Assembly (NCBI GenBank): GCA_045657945.1
Contig: JAZOUB010000040.1
Span: 24,457 to 88,456 of the forward strand
Length of the DNA stretch: 64,000 nt
Reading direction: 5' to 3'
DNA from: HGM04593 sp045657945
Lineage (GTDB): Bacteria > Bacteroidota > Bacteroidia > Bacteroidales > Bacteroidaceae
The position numbers and the translations under genes are program-made. Under the pieces are notes generated by a model that saw only the letters and a list, made by a program, of their open reading frames with translations, was not told where the DNA came from and did not search any database. Below are positions 15,791 through 23,489 of this stretch, one piece after another. How positions within the stretch are numbered: the first letter of the stretch is position 1; every line of letters starts with the position of its first letter.

Positions 15791-17072
15791 CGATATTCCC
15801 TTCTTTGTCTATATACACCCATTTGTCGAGGAACAAGAATTTCTTTGAGTCCGATACTTTGGCGCGCCCGTTTACAAAATAGTTTACCTTTTTCCAATGG
15901 CAGGGGACTACCAGTTTTCCGCTCTTGTCGATGAAACCTAACCGCTTGTTGAAGTCCTGTACAGGGGCAAGACCATCCTTGAATATCCATACCTGTCTCC
16001 ATTGGCATGGGATGACAATCTTGCCGGTCTTGTCTATGAAACCGCATTTGCCGTTGTCGTCCATTACTCCTATCAGGCCTTCGCTGCAGTCGCTCATTTT
16101 CTTCCACATGCATGGCACTACAAGCCTGCCTTTCTGGTCAATCATGCCAATTTTTTTGTTGTCCTGCACTTTTGCAACTCCTTCGTGGAATGGCCATGCC
16201 TCTTCCCATCTGCAAGGTATTACAAGTTCTCCTCTTGTATCAATGTAACCGCATTTGCGGCTGTCGTCCTGTACAGCTGCAAAGTATTCGCTGAAAATGC
16301 CAGCTGAGCGCCACTCGCATCGTATAGCCTCGTTTCCATGCCCGTCAACGAAACCAATTTTTTTGCTCTTCCGCTCCTGCACCATGGCAAATCCGCAGGA
16401 GTAATAACCGGCAACGCTGTATTGCTTGCTTGAGACTACAACGTTGTTGTAGCGATCAACAATTCCTGTGAAATTCATTCCCAGGAGATATGAGAAGTCT
16501 TTCCTGAAAGTAGGGTGCAGCCCTCTGCGCTCAGCCTCCTTCTGTTCCAGTTCGGCGCGTTTCCTTGCCGCTTCGGGGTCGTATGCATGAAGTGATATCT
16601 TTGGCGCATCGGGAATATTCCTCTCTCTGTACATTTTTGCCATCTTCTCCATGTAAGCCTCACGGCTGGGGCCACAATAGCGTGGGTCATACTCGTAATA
16701 CCAATAGGATGGGTTGCTCTTGTCTTCCAGGACCGCTTGAACACTATTCTGCCAGAAATGCTGCATAGTGCTGGATTGGGATGACTTCACTGTTGTTTCT
16801 TTCTTATCTTTAGCAAATCTAGCGTGTGCTCTTGCCATCCTTTCCATGTAAGCCTCACGGCTTGGACCACAATAGCGAGGGTTATATTCATAATACCAAT
16901 ACTCTGGGTCGCTCTTGTCTTCAGTCTTCCTCTTTGGCTCCTCACGGTTTTCGTTAATTTCTGATGCACTGATGATGTTGCCATCTTCATCTTCGGCCAA
17001 GCCCGATTCGCCCAATACCCTGTATTTGGGTACCTTCTTCTCTTCGCTATTTTCTGTGTCGTTGGTATTCAT
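15780..17072 (-). CDS. WG-repeat protein with duplicated YWYYEY motif
   Basis: A 430-residue cytoplasmic protein with no signal peptide. The C-terminal half (about 200-430) holds six WG-type repeats of the form GFIDKxGKxVIPCxW, which predict a beta-propeller-like or solenoid binding surface. The N-terminal half carries two copies (about 52-85 and 117-150) of a motif with core YWYYEY(N/D)PRYCGPSREAYM followed by a basic helix; I do not recognise this motif. WG proteins in Bacteroidales are numerous and uncharacterised. A strong promoter lies at 17103-17132. Confidence 0.85.
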   Translation of the reverse strand: MNTNDTENSEEKKVPKYRVLGESGLAEDEDGNIISASEINENREEPKRKTEDKSDPEYWYYEYNPRYCGPSREAYMERMARAHARFAKDKKETTVKSSQSSTMQHFWQNSVQAVLEDKSNPSYWYYEYDPRYCGPSREAYMEKMAKMYRERNIPDAPKISLHAYDPEAARKRAELEQKEAERRGLHPTFRKDFSYLLGMNFTGIVDRYNNVVVSSKQYSVAGYYSCGFAMVQERKSKKIGFVDGHGNEAIRCEWRSAGIFSEYFAAVQDDSRKCGYIDTRGELVIPCRWEEAWPFHEGVAKVQDNKKIGMIDQKGRLVVPCMWKKMSDCSEGLIGVMDDNGKCGFIDKTGKIVIPCQWRQVWIFKDGLAPVQDFNKRLGFIDKSGKLVVPCHWKKVNYFVNGRAKVSDSKKFLFLDKWVYIDKEGNIVKS

Positions 17073-17102
17073 ATAGATAGTTTGGCTTTAGTTGTTTGTG
17101 TG

Positions 17103-17132
17103 CAAAGATAGCAACTAAATGGTATTTTCAAA
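17103..17132 (-). promoter_or_regulatory. Promoter of the WG-repeat gene
   Basis: On the minus strand, TTTG (17129-17132), 18 bp, then TATCTTTG (17103-17110). It sits immediately beside the terminator of the aldehyde dehydrogenase operon. Confidence 0.75.
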
Positions 17133-17138
17133 GAAAAG

Positions 17139-17171
17139 AAGTGGGAAGTAACTGATTTAGTCACTTCCCAC
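17139..17171 (-). terminator. Terminator of the SDR-aldehyde dehydrogenase operon
   Basis: Stem GTGGGAAGT plus ACT pairing with AGT plus ACTTCCCAC with one A/C mismatch. On the minus strand it is followed by T-rich sequence. Confidence 0.75.
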
Positions 17172-17195
17172 AAATGATAGTTTACTATCAATCTC

Positions 17196-18578
17196 TTATA
17201 ACAGTTTCTTTACCAATCCGAACATCTTGTACGGCATGTAGCGGAACGGCAGGTCGAGCCATGTAGGTGTGGTGACCACCGAACGCTTGTGCGAGAAGGC
17301 ATCGAAACTCAAACGACCGTGGTAGTGTCCCATGCCAGAGTTGCCTACACCGCCGAACGGTATGTTCTCGTTGGCAATGTGCATGATGGTGTCATTTATG
17401 CATGAACCGCCTGCCGATGTGGTGCGTATAACCTCCTTGCCGTTGCTCACTTTTCCAAAGTAGTAGAGTGCGAGTGGCTTTTCCCTTTCGTTTATGAACT
17501 TTATTGCCTCGTTGCGGTCGTTAAACGGAATCATTGGCAATACGGGGCCAAAGATTTCCTCCTGCATCACGGGCGCTGTGAGTGGAACATCAGTGAGCAG
17601 TGTAGGCTCGATGTAGCGCTCGCTGGCATCTGTTGCGCCTCCAAGTGCAATCTTGCCGTTCTTCAGGTAGCCCGATACGCGGTTGAATGCATTCTCATTT
17701 ACAAGGCGTACAAAGTGTTGGCTTGCCTTTATGTCATTGCCGTGAAGGCGTGTGAGTGCCTTGCCGAACTCCTTGATAAACTCCTCCTTACGGCTACTGT
17801 GGATGAGCAGGTAGTCGGGGGCAATGCAGGTCTGTCCGGCATTGAGTGTCTTTCCCCATGCAATGCGTCGTGCCGCAATCCTTATGTCGGCATCGGCATC
17901 GACGATACAGGGGCTCTTGCCACCAAGCTCAAGCACCACGGGAGTGAGGTTCTTTGCTGCAGCTGCCATCACCTTCTTGCCCAGCGCGGGGCTTCCGGTG
18001 AAGAATATGATGTCGAAACGCTCGTCAAGCAACGCTGTGTTCACCTCGCGGTTGCCCTGTACCACGGCAATGTAACGCTTGTCGAATGTCTCGGCAATCA
18101 TCTCCTCGATTACACGCGATACATTGGGAACGTATGGCGATGGCTTCAGTATTGCAGTACATCCTGCCGATATTGCTCCCACCAACGGGTTTAGCAACAG
18201 CTGCACCGGATAGTTCCATGGCGAGATGATGAGTGCACCGCCCAAGGGCTCGCTCACCACACGGCTGCGCGACGGCATCATCTTTAGTGGTGTGCCTGCA
18301 CAGCGGCTGCGCATCCAGCCACGCAGGTGCTTTATGTGGTTCTTCACCTCGCCTGCAACAATGCTCAGCTCGGTGAGTATTGCCTCCTGTGACGATTTGT
18401 GAAGGTCGCTCCACAAGGCATCGCAAAGCGGTTTCTCCCACTTAGTGAGTGCTGCCTTCAGTTTCTTCAGCTGCTCCTTGCGGAACTCGTATGTCAATGT
18501 CTCATTTGTTGCGAAATATTCGCGCTGCGCAGCGACGATGCTCTTTATTTCGCTCACGGGGGTGTTCTGTATGCTCAT
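17196..18578 (-). CDS. Aldehyde dehydrogenase (ALDH3-like)
   Basis: An NAD(P)-dependent aldehyde dehydrogenase of 460 residues, close in layout to class 3 / fatty aldehyde dehydrogenases. Visible are the EPLGGALIISPWNYPVQL motif, ELGGKSP with the general-base Glu, and the active-site Cys in NAGQTCIAPDY. The C-terminus (LPFRYMPYKMFGLVKKLL) is hydrophobic and basic, as in membrane-associated fatty aldehyde dehydrogenases. It begins 5 bp after the SDR gene, so the pair could oxidise an alcohol to an aldehyde and then to an acid. Substrate is unknown. Confidence 0.92.
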   Translation of the reverse strand: MSIQNTPVSEIKSIVAAQREYFATNETLTYEFRKEQLKKLKAALTKWEKPLCDALWSDLHKSSQEAILTELSIVAGEVKNHIKHLRGWMRSRCAGTPLKMMPSRSRVVSEPLGGALIISPWNYPVQLLLNPLVGAISAGCTAILKPSPYVPNVSRVIEEMIAETFDKRYIAVVQGNREVNTALLDERFDIIFFTGSPALGKKVMAAAAKNLTPVVLELGGKSPCIVDADADIRIAARRIAWGKTLNAGQTCIAPDYLLIHSSRKEEFIKEFGKALTRLHGNDIKASQHFVRLVNENAFNRVSGYLKNGKIALGGATDASERYIEPTLLTDVPLTAPVMQEEIFGPVLPMIPFNDRNEAIKFINEREKPLALYYFGKVSNGKEVIRTTSAGGSCINDTIMHIANENIPFGGVGNSGMGHYHGRLSFDAFSHKRSVVTTPTWLDLPFRYMPYKMFGLVKKLL

Positions 18579-18583
18579 GTCTA

Positions 18584-19399
18584 TTATTTCTTTTGACGGC
18601 CGGTGAAGTTATCCATTGCGTGGAAGATACCTACCACCTCGCCAAAGATATAATCAAAAATTGATGTAGGCAACAGAGCCTGGCAGAAACGGATGAAGTG
18701 ATAGCTGAATGGAATACCCTTGAAGTTCTTGTTGTTCTCAATAGCATTCAGGATTTTCTTTGATGTCGGCTCTGGTTTCAGGATAGGGAATATGCGCGAC
18801 TTTACACCATCGAACATACCGGTGTTGATGAAGTAGGGGGCAATGGTGGTGAAACGCACCTTGCTCTTCATCTGCTTCAGTTCAATGCGTACACTGTCGC
18901 TCCAACCGATAACAGCCCATTTGCTGGCTGCATAGACCGACATGCGAGGGTTTGAAATCATACCGGCTGCCGATGCGATGTTACAGATGTGGCCATGGTT
19001 ACGCTCAATCATCTTTGGCAGGAACTGCTGTGCAATGATCATTGGTGCAGTTGTGTTTATGCTGATTGTGCGCTCGATGTCGCGGATTGACTGCTTGTCG
19101 AATGTATTGTTGTTTGCAACAATACCGGCGCAGTTTATTACTATGTCGACATTGCCACACTCCTTTTCGGTCTTTGCTGCAATCTCCTGTACCTGCTCGC
19201 TGTTCGAAACATCAATCTTGTAGCCCTTTACAGTGCCAAGTTTCTTGTATTCCTCAATGGTGCTTGCAATATTTGCTTCGTTTATGTCCCAGATTATGAG
19301 ACTCTTTGCGCCTCTTTCCAATGCCATGCGGCCCATGATGCGGCCAATACCCGATGCTCCACCAGTGATGAGCACATTGTTACCCTTGATTTTGGTCAT
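18584..19399 (-). CDS. Short-chain dehydrogenase/reductase
   Basis: A 271-residue classical SDR. The Rossmann motif TGGASGIG (residues 12-19), D39 that suggests NAD preference, NCAG, and the catalytic S...YAASK are all visible. The C-terminal hydrophobic stretch (about 225-260) resembles membrane-associated 17-beta-HSD11/retinol-dehydrogenase-type SDRs. It is the first gene of a two-gene operon with the aldehyde dehydrogenase. A TAATTTTG -7 box lies at 19449-19456, without a clear -33 element. Confidence 0.92.
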   Translation of the reverse strand: MTKIKGNNVLITGGASGIGRIMGRMALERGAKSLIIWDINEANIASTIEEYKKLGTVKGYKIDVSNSEQVQEIAAKTEKECGNVDIVINCAGIVANNNTFDKQSIRDIERTISINTTAPMIIAQQFLPKMIERNHGHICNIASAAGMISNPRMSVYAASKWAVIGWSDSVRIELKQMKSKVRFTTIAPYFINTGMFDGVKSRIFPILKPEPTSKKILNAIENNKNFKGIPFSYHFIRFCQALLPTSIFDYIFGEVVGIFHAMDNFTGRQKK

Positions 19400-19579
19400 A
19401 ATTTTATATTTCTGATGTAAATTTTATCCTTTTATTCTTTTTGGCCTGCAAAATTAGTACAAAAAGTCCTAAGGGTATTGTTCATTTTCTACACAAATCG
19501 CGCCCTTTTGTGCAAACTTTGTTAAACTTTTGCGATGTTGAGATGTTTTCACTAAATGTTGGTGTTTTTATACATCCGG

Positions 19580-20908
19580 CTATTTCACGGTCTTGTATGG
19601 CAGGCCGTCGATGCGCTCGATGGGGTACTGTCCCTCGAGCAAACCGCTGATGATGGTGTCGCGCGAGCCGGCGGTCTGGAACGGGTAGAGATCGAACAAC
19701 GGCATAACCGATGCAAAATGCTCCATGATCTCCGATTGTATGCTCTCATAATCGACCCACTCGGTTGTGGTTGTAAAACAGTAGAACTGAATGGGCAGTC
19801 CCGTCTCGTTGGGCTCAAGCGTGCGAACCATCACAAGCATGTCCTTGCGTATGAGAGGGTGGCGTTTCAGGTACATCTGTGCGTAGGCGCGGAACAGTCC
19901 GGCGTTGGTGTCTATGGTTCCGTTTATAAGCCCGTCGGGGTTGGCAGTGTTGGCGGTCTTGCCGCCCAATGTCTGTTCGGTTTTTTGCGATATGTAGGCT
20001 GCCAGTTCGCTGTCGAGTTTCTTTACACGGCGCAACATCGTTTCGCTGCAGGGCTTTATGTTGTCGAGTTTCACGGTGTAGCCGCGTGCTATGCGGCGGC
20101 CACCGCTCTCGCTCATTCCGCGCCAGTTGATGAATGTGCCATTGATGAGCGTGTAGGGTGGGATAGTGGCAATTGTGTTGTCCCAGTTGCGCACCTTTAC
20201 AATGGTGAGCGAGATGTCGAACACATTGCCGTTTATGCTTGTGCCCGGTATCTCTATCCAGTCGCCAAGGCGTACCATGTCGTTCTCAAGTAACAAGAAA
20301 CCGCCGACAAAGCCCATGATGCTATCCTTGGCAATGAGCATGAGCACGGCGGCGAATGCACCCAGGCCACCAATGAGATAGAGCGGCGATTTGTTGGTGA
20401 GTATTGATATTATGATAATTACTGCAACAAGGATTACTATTATCTTGCCCACCTGTATGAATCCCTTTACCGGCCTGTCATGGAATTTGCTGTTGTTGAA
20501 TGCTGAGTCGCCAAGCGCCCCAAGTACAGCCACGGTTGCCATGACCATTGCAATGACGTAATAGATTGACACGGCAAGCTCAATGTAGTGCAGTATGATG
20601 CTGTTGGCATCAATGGTTATGGGCAGTAGGGTGTTTATGGTTGCAGGTACAAGCAGATGTGCTACCTTGCGCAGCCTTTTTCCTTTGAGCATCTGCAACA
20701 GAAAATTGTAGCGTTTGCGCTTTACAATGCGTTTTGTGGTAAAAAGCGCTATGCGGTAGGCAATCTCCATCACTGCAATAGCTATTGCAATGACAATGAC
20801 CGATATAACAAGGGTGTCATACTGCTCAATCCTGTCCTGTGGCACTCCCATGTGCGACAGCAGTTCCTTTACCTTGTCATATATATAATTAGTGATGTTT
20901 GACTGCAT
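19580..20908 (-). CDS. Mechanosensitive ion channel, MscS family (YbdG-like)
   Basis: A 442-residue membrane channel with five N-terminal hydrophobic helices followed by the MscS pore helix and beta domain: GLGAFAAVLMLIAKDSIMGFVGGFLLLENDMVRLGDWIEIPG (about 185-227). It has the long soluble C-terminal region of the YbdG/MscM miniconductance group. Such channels gate under membrane tension during hypo-osmotic shock. It is monocistronic, preceded by a TATCTTTA box and then a GC-rich interspersed repeat. Confidence 0.92.
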   Translation of the reverse strand: MQSNITNYIYDKVKELLSHMGVPQDRIEQYDTLVISVIVIAIAIAVMEIAYRIALFTTKRIVKRKRYNFLLQMLKGKRLRKVAHLLVPATINTLLPITIDANSIILHYIELAVSIYYVIAMVMATVAVLGALGDSAFNNSKFHDRPVKGFIQVGKIIVILVAVIIIISILTNKSPLYLIGGLGAFAAVLMLIAKDSIMGFVGGFLLLENDMVRLGDWIEIPGTSINGNVFDISLTIVKVRNWDNTIATIPPYTLINGTFINWRGMSESGGRRIARGYTVKLDNIKPCSETMLRRVKKLDSELAAYISQKTEQTLGGKTANTANPDGLINGTIDTNAGLFRAYAQMYLKRHPLIRKDMLVMVRTLEPNETGLPIQFYCFTTTTEWVDYESIQSEIMEHFASVMPLFDLYPFQTAGSRDTIISGLLEGQYPIERIDGLPYKTVK

Positions 20909-20928
20909 GGTTATTATGATTTAAAGAT

Positions 20929-21034
20929 ACTCCCCTCCGTCGGCAAGCCACCAGCTCCCCTCAGCAAGAGTGGAGGAGTTATTTTAGCTCTCCCACTTAT
21001 ATAAGGGGGAGAGCCCTTAGGGCGAGGGGGATTT
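20929..21034. repeat. Interspersed GC-rich repeat, copy 3
   Basis: Two neighbouring units: CTCCCCTCC...GCAAGAGTGGAGGAG and CTCTCCC...GGGGGAGAG with CCCTTAGGGCGAGGGGG. It resembles the copies near 3.8, 6.1 and 36.3 kb. Confidence 0.6.
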
Positions 21035-21036
21035 TA

Positions 21037-21105
21037 AGAAGTTTTTTGAATTTATCTCCACTGCGAACATCAGCTACGCTCGTTGATAAATATTCAAAAA
21101 CTTCT
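21037..21105. repeat. Long inverted repeat upstream of the thioesterase
   Basis: Arms of 20-21 bp (AGAAGTTTTTTGAATTTATC and a near-perfect complement) around a 28-nt centre containing GCGAACATCAGC and ACGCTCG. It lies just before the -33 element of the next gene. It could be a small palindromic repeat or a transcriptional barrier. Confidence 0.65.
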
Positions 21106-21137
21106 ATTTATCGTTTCTATAACAAAAATAAAGGTTG

Positions 21138-21172
21138 TTTTGCCGTGATGTTTTGCAATTTTTGTATCTTCG
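21138..21172 (+). promoter_or_regulatory. Promoter of the thioesterase gene
   Basis: TTTTG (21138-21142), about 22 bp, then TATCTTCG (21165-21172). It has the same -7 form as the dnaB and nif3 promoters. Confidence 0.55.
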
Positions 21173-21195
21173 CGATAAGAATAATCAATTATACT

Positions 21196-21570
21196 ATGCC
21201 GGAAATAGGAATGACATTTACAAGCAGCACAGTGGTTTCACTGGCTAATTGTGCAGCCACAATGGGGTCGGGCGACCTCGAGGTCTTTGCAACACCTGCA
21301 ATGGTTGCACTCATGGAGAACGCGGCGATGAATGCCGTTGCACAGGCATTGCCCATAGGTTCAACAACCGTTGGTGTCGAGATGAACACTACACACATAA
21401 AACCATCTTCAATTGGTGCAAAGGTACAAGCCATAGCAACACTCACAGCTGTTGAGGGACGTAAGTTGACATTTGCCGTTGAAGCGTGCGACGAGGCCGG
21501 CACAATAGGCAAGGGAACGCATGTGCGTTTTATAGTAGACAAGGAACGTTTTATGGCAAAACTTGGGTGA
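21196..21570 (+). CDS. Thioesterase family protein (FlK-like hotdog fold)
   Basis: A 124-residue single-domain hotdog protein resembling FlK-type acyl-CoA thioesterases. The core FATPAMVALMENAAMNAV has the ATPxM...E pattern of this group, followed by STTVGVEMNTTHIKPSSIG and a closing strand GKGTHVRFIVD. ATG 21196 starts the conserved MPEIGMTF; the frame is open further upstream, but that part spans the promoter. The physiological acyl-CoA is unknown. It is monocistronic with its own terminator. Confidence 0.88.
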   Translation: MPEIGMTFTSSTVVSLANCAATMGSGDLEVFATPAMVALMENAAMNAVAQALPIGSTTVGVEMNTTHIKPSSIGAKVQAIATLTAVEGRKLTFAVEACDEAGTIGKGTHVRFIVDKERFMAKLG

Positions 21571-21604
21571 TACAACATTTAAGTTTTAGTTTATATATAC
21601 TTGA

Positions 21605-21646
21605 AAAGCTAAAATCCTGCAATTTGTAAGATTTTAGCTTTTTTTA
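21605..21646 (+). terminator. Terminator of the thioesterase gene
   Basis: A 12-bp perfect stem (AAAGCTAAAATC and its complement) with a 13-nt loop, followed by a T-run. Confidence 0.9.
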
Positions 21647-21649
21647 ACA

Positions 21650-21842
21650 CTTTTGCGAAAACAATTTGCCTTTCACAGATGTTTATATAGTGCAAGTCAC
21701 CGATAACGGCTGCCGGATATGTGAATACCTTGCAGCGGTTTGTTAATATAACAAGTGACTGCGCATAGTAGTTTTGTCGTGTTTTATTTTGTGTTTGTGT
21801 TAGGTTGCCCTCTGATGTGAATCACGGGGCAACCGCTTTTTT
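21650..21842 (+). ncRNA. Candidate small RNA between thioesterase and RAYT genes
   Basis: A gene-free stretch bounded by two terminators, so something is likely transcribed in it. It can fold: AGTCAC (about 21697) pairs with GTGACT, enclosing ACGGCTGC/GCAGCGGT and TTGTTA-ATA-TAACAA hairpins in a branched structure. It ends in the hairpin GGTTGCCC/GGGCAACC plus T-run (21803-21842). A 16-nt string GAAAACAATTTGCCTT near its start recurs at about 49287. No known RNA family was recognised; it does not fit SRP RNA, and 6S could not be shown. Confidence 0.4.
21803..21842 (+). terminator. Terminator of the candidate small RNA
   Basis: An 8-bp stem GGTTGCCC/GGGCAACC with a 16-nt loop, followed by GC and six T. 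It overlaps the last codon of the convergent transposase gene. Confidence 0.8.
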
Positions 21843-22368
21843 ATGTTTGCTCGTTAAAACAATCGTTCTCCCAACTTATGATATTGTTCTCTATGTATTG
21901 CGAGATGTTGTTGCGGTCTTCGGTACCTCGTATTGCATGGTCGTGATATCGTTTTTGCCACATGAATTTTCCATTTATCATGTGAGCATATTTTGTCACT
22001 GCCGATTTGAGAGAACCGATGTATGTGGAGAGTAATGGTTGTCTGTAATGTTGTATTTCTTTTTCCACGCGTTCTTCACATGTAGGGACACGGCATGCCG
22101 TGTCCGTCTGTTCAACCTCAATGATTGCGTGAAAATGGTTTGGCATTACCACATATTGCAAAATGTTGATGTGTTGTTGGTGCTTTTTTGTGTTTTCTAA
22201 ACATTCTGTCAAGAAATGCCCCATTTGTGATAATTGCATTTTACCATCAACTATTTCCCCGAAATAATGTATCCAATTGTGAGTACAAACGGTGACGAAG
22301 TATTCTCCTTCATTATAGTCCAGCCATTTTGCACGTGGAGATTTGCGTTGTGGTAGTTTTGTTGTCAT
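21841..22368 (-). mobile_element. REP-associated tyrosine transposase (RAYT)
   Basis: A 175-residue Y1 HUH-type transposase. It has VTVCTHNWIHYFG, the HUH motif MPNHFHAII (H78, H80), the helix LSTYIGSLKSAVTKYAH, WQKRYHDHAIR, and the probable catalytic tyrosine in ISQYIENNIISWEND (Y158). RAYTs are domesticated single-copy relatives of IS200 that mobilise REP palindromes. Three such palindromes are here, one inside this gene: residues 88-98 (TDTACRVPTCE) are encoded by a 20-bp palindrome. The frame stays open, so the gene may still be functional. Confidence 0.92.
22086..22105. repeat. REP palindrome inside the RAYT gene
   Basis: A perfect 20-bp palindrome, GGACACGGCATGCCGTGTCC, preceded by GTAG. 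It is in frame within the transposase and lies opposite in orientation to the two copies upstream of the gene. Confidence 0.9.
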
Positions 22369-22390
22369 TTCTTTGTGTGGTGCGATATTC

Positions 22391-22410
22391 GGACACGGCG
22401 TGCCGTGTCC
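22391..22410. repeat. REP palindrome upstream of RAYT, copy 2
   Basis: GGACACGGCGTGCCGTGTCC, a palindrome with one central mismatch, flanked by TTC on the left and CTACG on the right. It lies 22 bp upstream of the RAYT start. Confidence 0.9.
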
Positions 22411-22454
22411 CTACGTTTTTAGCGAAATTTGCGCATTATTGTGATGTTTTTTTC

Positions 22455-22474
22455 GGACACGGCATGCCGTGTTC
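22455..22474. repeat. REP palindrome upstream of RAYT, copy 3
   Basis: GGACACGGCATGCCGTGTTC, flanked by TTC and CTATG. With copy 2 it forms a same-orientation pair about 45 bp apart, between the RAYT and ispE genes. Confidence 0.88.
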
Positions 22475-22509
22475 CTATGTTTAGATATCGTATCCTGGCA
22501 TTTTATCGA

Positions 22510-23340
22510 TTACAATGTTTTGCACCAGCAGAACATACCGGGAAAAAGTTCCTTGATGCGGTCAATGTCCTGCTCCTCCTTGAAAATTCCAAAGAATGAA
22601 GAGCCGCTGCCCGACATTGATGCATAGACCGCCCCCATTGAGTACAAATCGTCCTTTATCTTCGCCATTTCGGGGTATTTGGCAAAGATGCTCTTCTCGA
22701 AATCGTTCTTCATTTCGCCCTTCCACTGGCCAATTGGGCGCTTGGCAATACTTGTCAATGGCACCTGTGGCTTTTGTGGTGTAACGAGCGCGTATGCATC
22801 CTTGGTTGATACATGGATGTCGGGCTTCACAATTACAAGGTAATATCCTTCAATGCTGCATTCCGTGGGTGTTAGTATGTTTCCAATGCCGGTAGCGTAT
22901 GCCGGTGTGTTGTCAATGAAAAAAGCGCAGTCGGCACCAATGCGTGCCGCGTATGCGCGCAACTCCTCGGCTGTGAGTCCCAGAGCGGCAATCTCATTCA
23001 GCATCTTAAGGGCAAATGCAGCGTCGGCGCTTCCGCCACCCAGGCCTGCACCGGTCGGTATATGCTTGTAGAGCGAAATGTCAACCTTGGGTAGCTTGTG
23101 GTCGGCAGCCAGTGCCTTGTATGCCTTTATCACAAGGTTATCGTCGTCGTTTCCCTCGAACACGGCGTTGTACATCTTGAATGTGTAGTCGGGAGCATCC
23201 TTGTCGGTTGCCGGTGTAATCTCCAGGATGTCGCATAGCGGAATGGGGTAGAACACGGTCTCAAGATTGTGGTAACCGTCGGGGCGCTTCTCTACAATAT
23301 CAAGCCCCAGGTTTATCTTTGCATTAGGAAATGTTATCAT
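22510..23340 (-). CDS. ispE: 4-diphosphocytidyl-2-C-methyl-D-erythritol kinase
   Basis: The GHMP kinase of the MEP isoprenoid pathway, phosphorylating the 2-hydroxyl of CDP-ME in the cytoplasm. The 276-residue protein has ITFPNAKINLGLDI at the N-terminus (substrate-binding Lys), the phosphate loop PTGAGLGGGSADAAFALKMLN, GADCAFF, and the C-terminal GHMP motif ASMSGSGSSFFGIF. Length is normal. It is divergent from dnaB, and a TACCTTTA -7 box lies at 23361-23368. Confidence 0.96.
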   Translation of the reverse strand: MITFPNAKINLGLDIVEKRPDGYHNLETVFYPIPLCDILEITPATDKDAPDYTFKMYNAVFEGNDDDNLVIKAYKALAADHKLPKVDISLYKHIPTGAGLGGGSADAAFALKMLNEIAALGLTAEELRAYAARIGADCAFFIDNTPAYATGIGNILTPTECSIEGYYLVIVKPDIHVSTKDAYALVTPQKPQVPLTSIAKRPIGQWKGEMKNDFEKSIFAKYPEMAKIKDDLYSMGAVYASMSGSGSSFFGIFKEEQDIDRIKELFPGMFCWCKTL

Positions 23341-23360
23341 GGCGATTGTCTTTACTGCTG

Positions 23361-23368
23361 TAAAGGTA
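23361..23368 (-). promoter_or_regulatory. -7 element of ispE
   Basis: TACCTTTA on the minus strand, with the upstream A-tract spacer (AGAAAAAAGCAT) shared with rpsP, fabD and the winged-helix gene. No TTTG was found at the expected distance. Confidence 0.5.
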
Positions 23369-23425
23369 ATGCTTTTTTCTTTATCGTTGATAACTTACCC
23401 TGTTTTGTTGAAAAAGGTTGGTGGG

Positions 23426-23461
23426 TTTGTTGTTTTATTTATGTAGATGTGTGTATCTTCG
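23426..23461 (+). promoter_or_regulatory. Promoter of dnaB
   Basis: TTTGTTG (23426-23432), 21 bp, then TATCTTCG (23454-23461), ending about 30 nt before the start codon. Confidence 0.7.
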
Positions 23462-23489
23462 CAGCCGGAAACAAAGAAACTGTTCCCGA

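Noticed and set aside
19556..20293. Long open frame on the plus strand opposite the MscS-type channel gene
   Set aside because: It lies wholly within the antisense strand of a clearly conserved gene, lacks family motifs and a promoter, and reflects codon bias of the real gene.
21650..21842. 6S RNA or SRP RNA assignment for the candidate small RNA
   Set aside because: No SRP tetraloop core with its asymmetric bulge, and no long closed stem with a central bubble as in 6S; left as unassigned.
22086..22474. CRISPR array suggested by three repeats near a small gene
   Set aside because: The repeats are 20-bp palindromes with irregular spacing and opposite orientations next to a RAYT, which is the REP pattern, and no cas genes are present.
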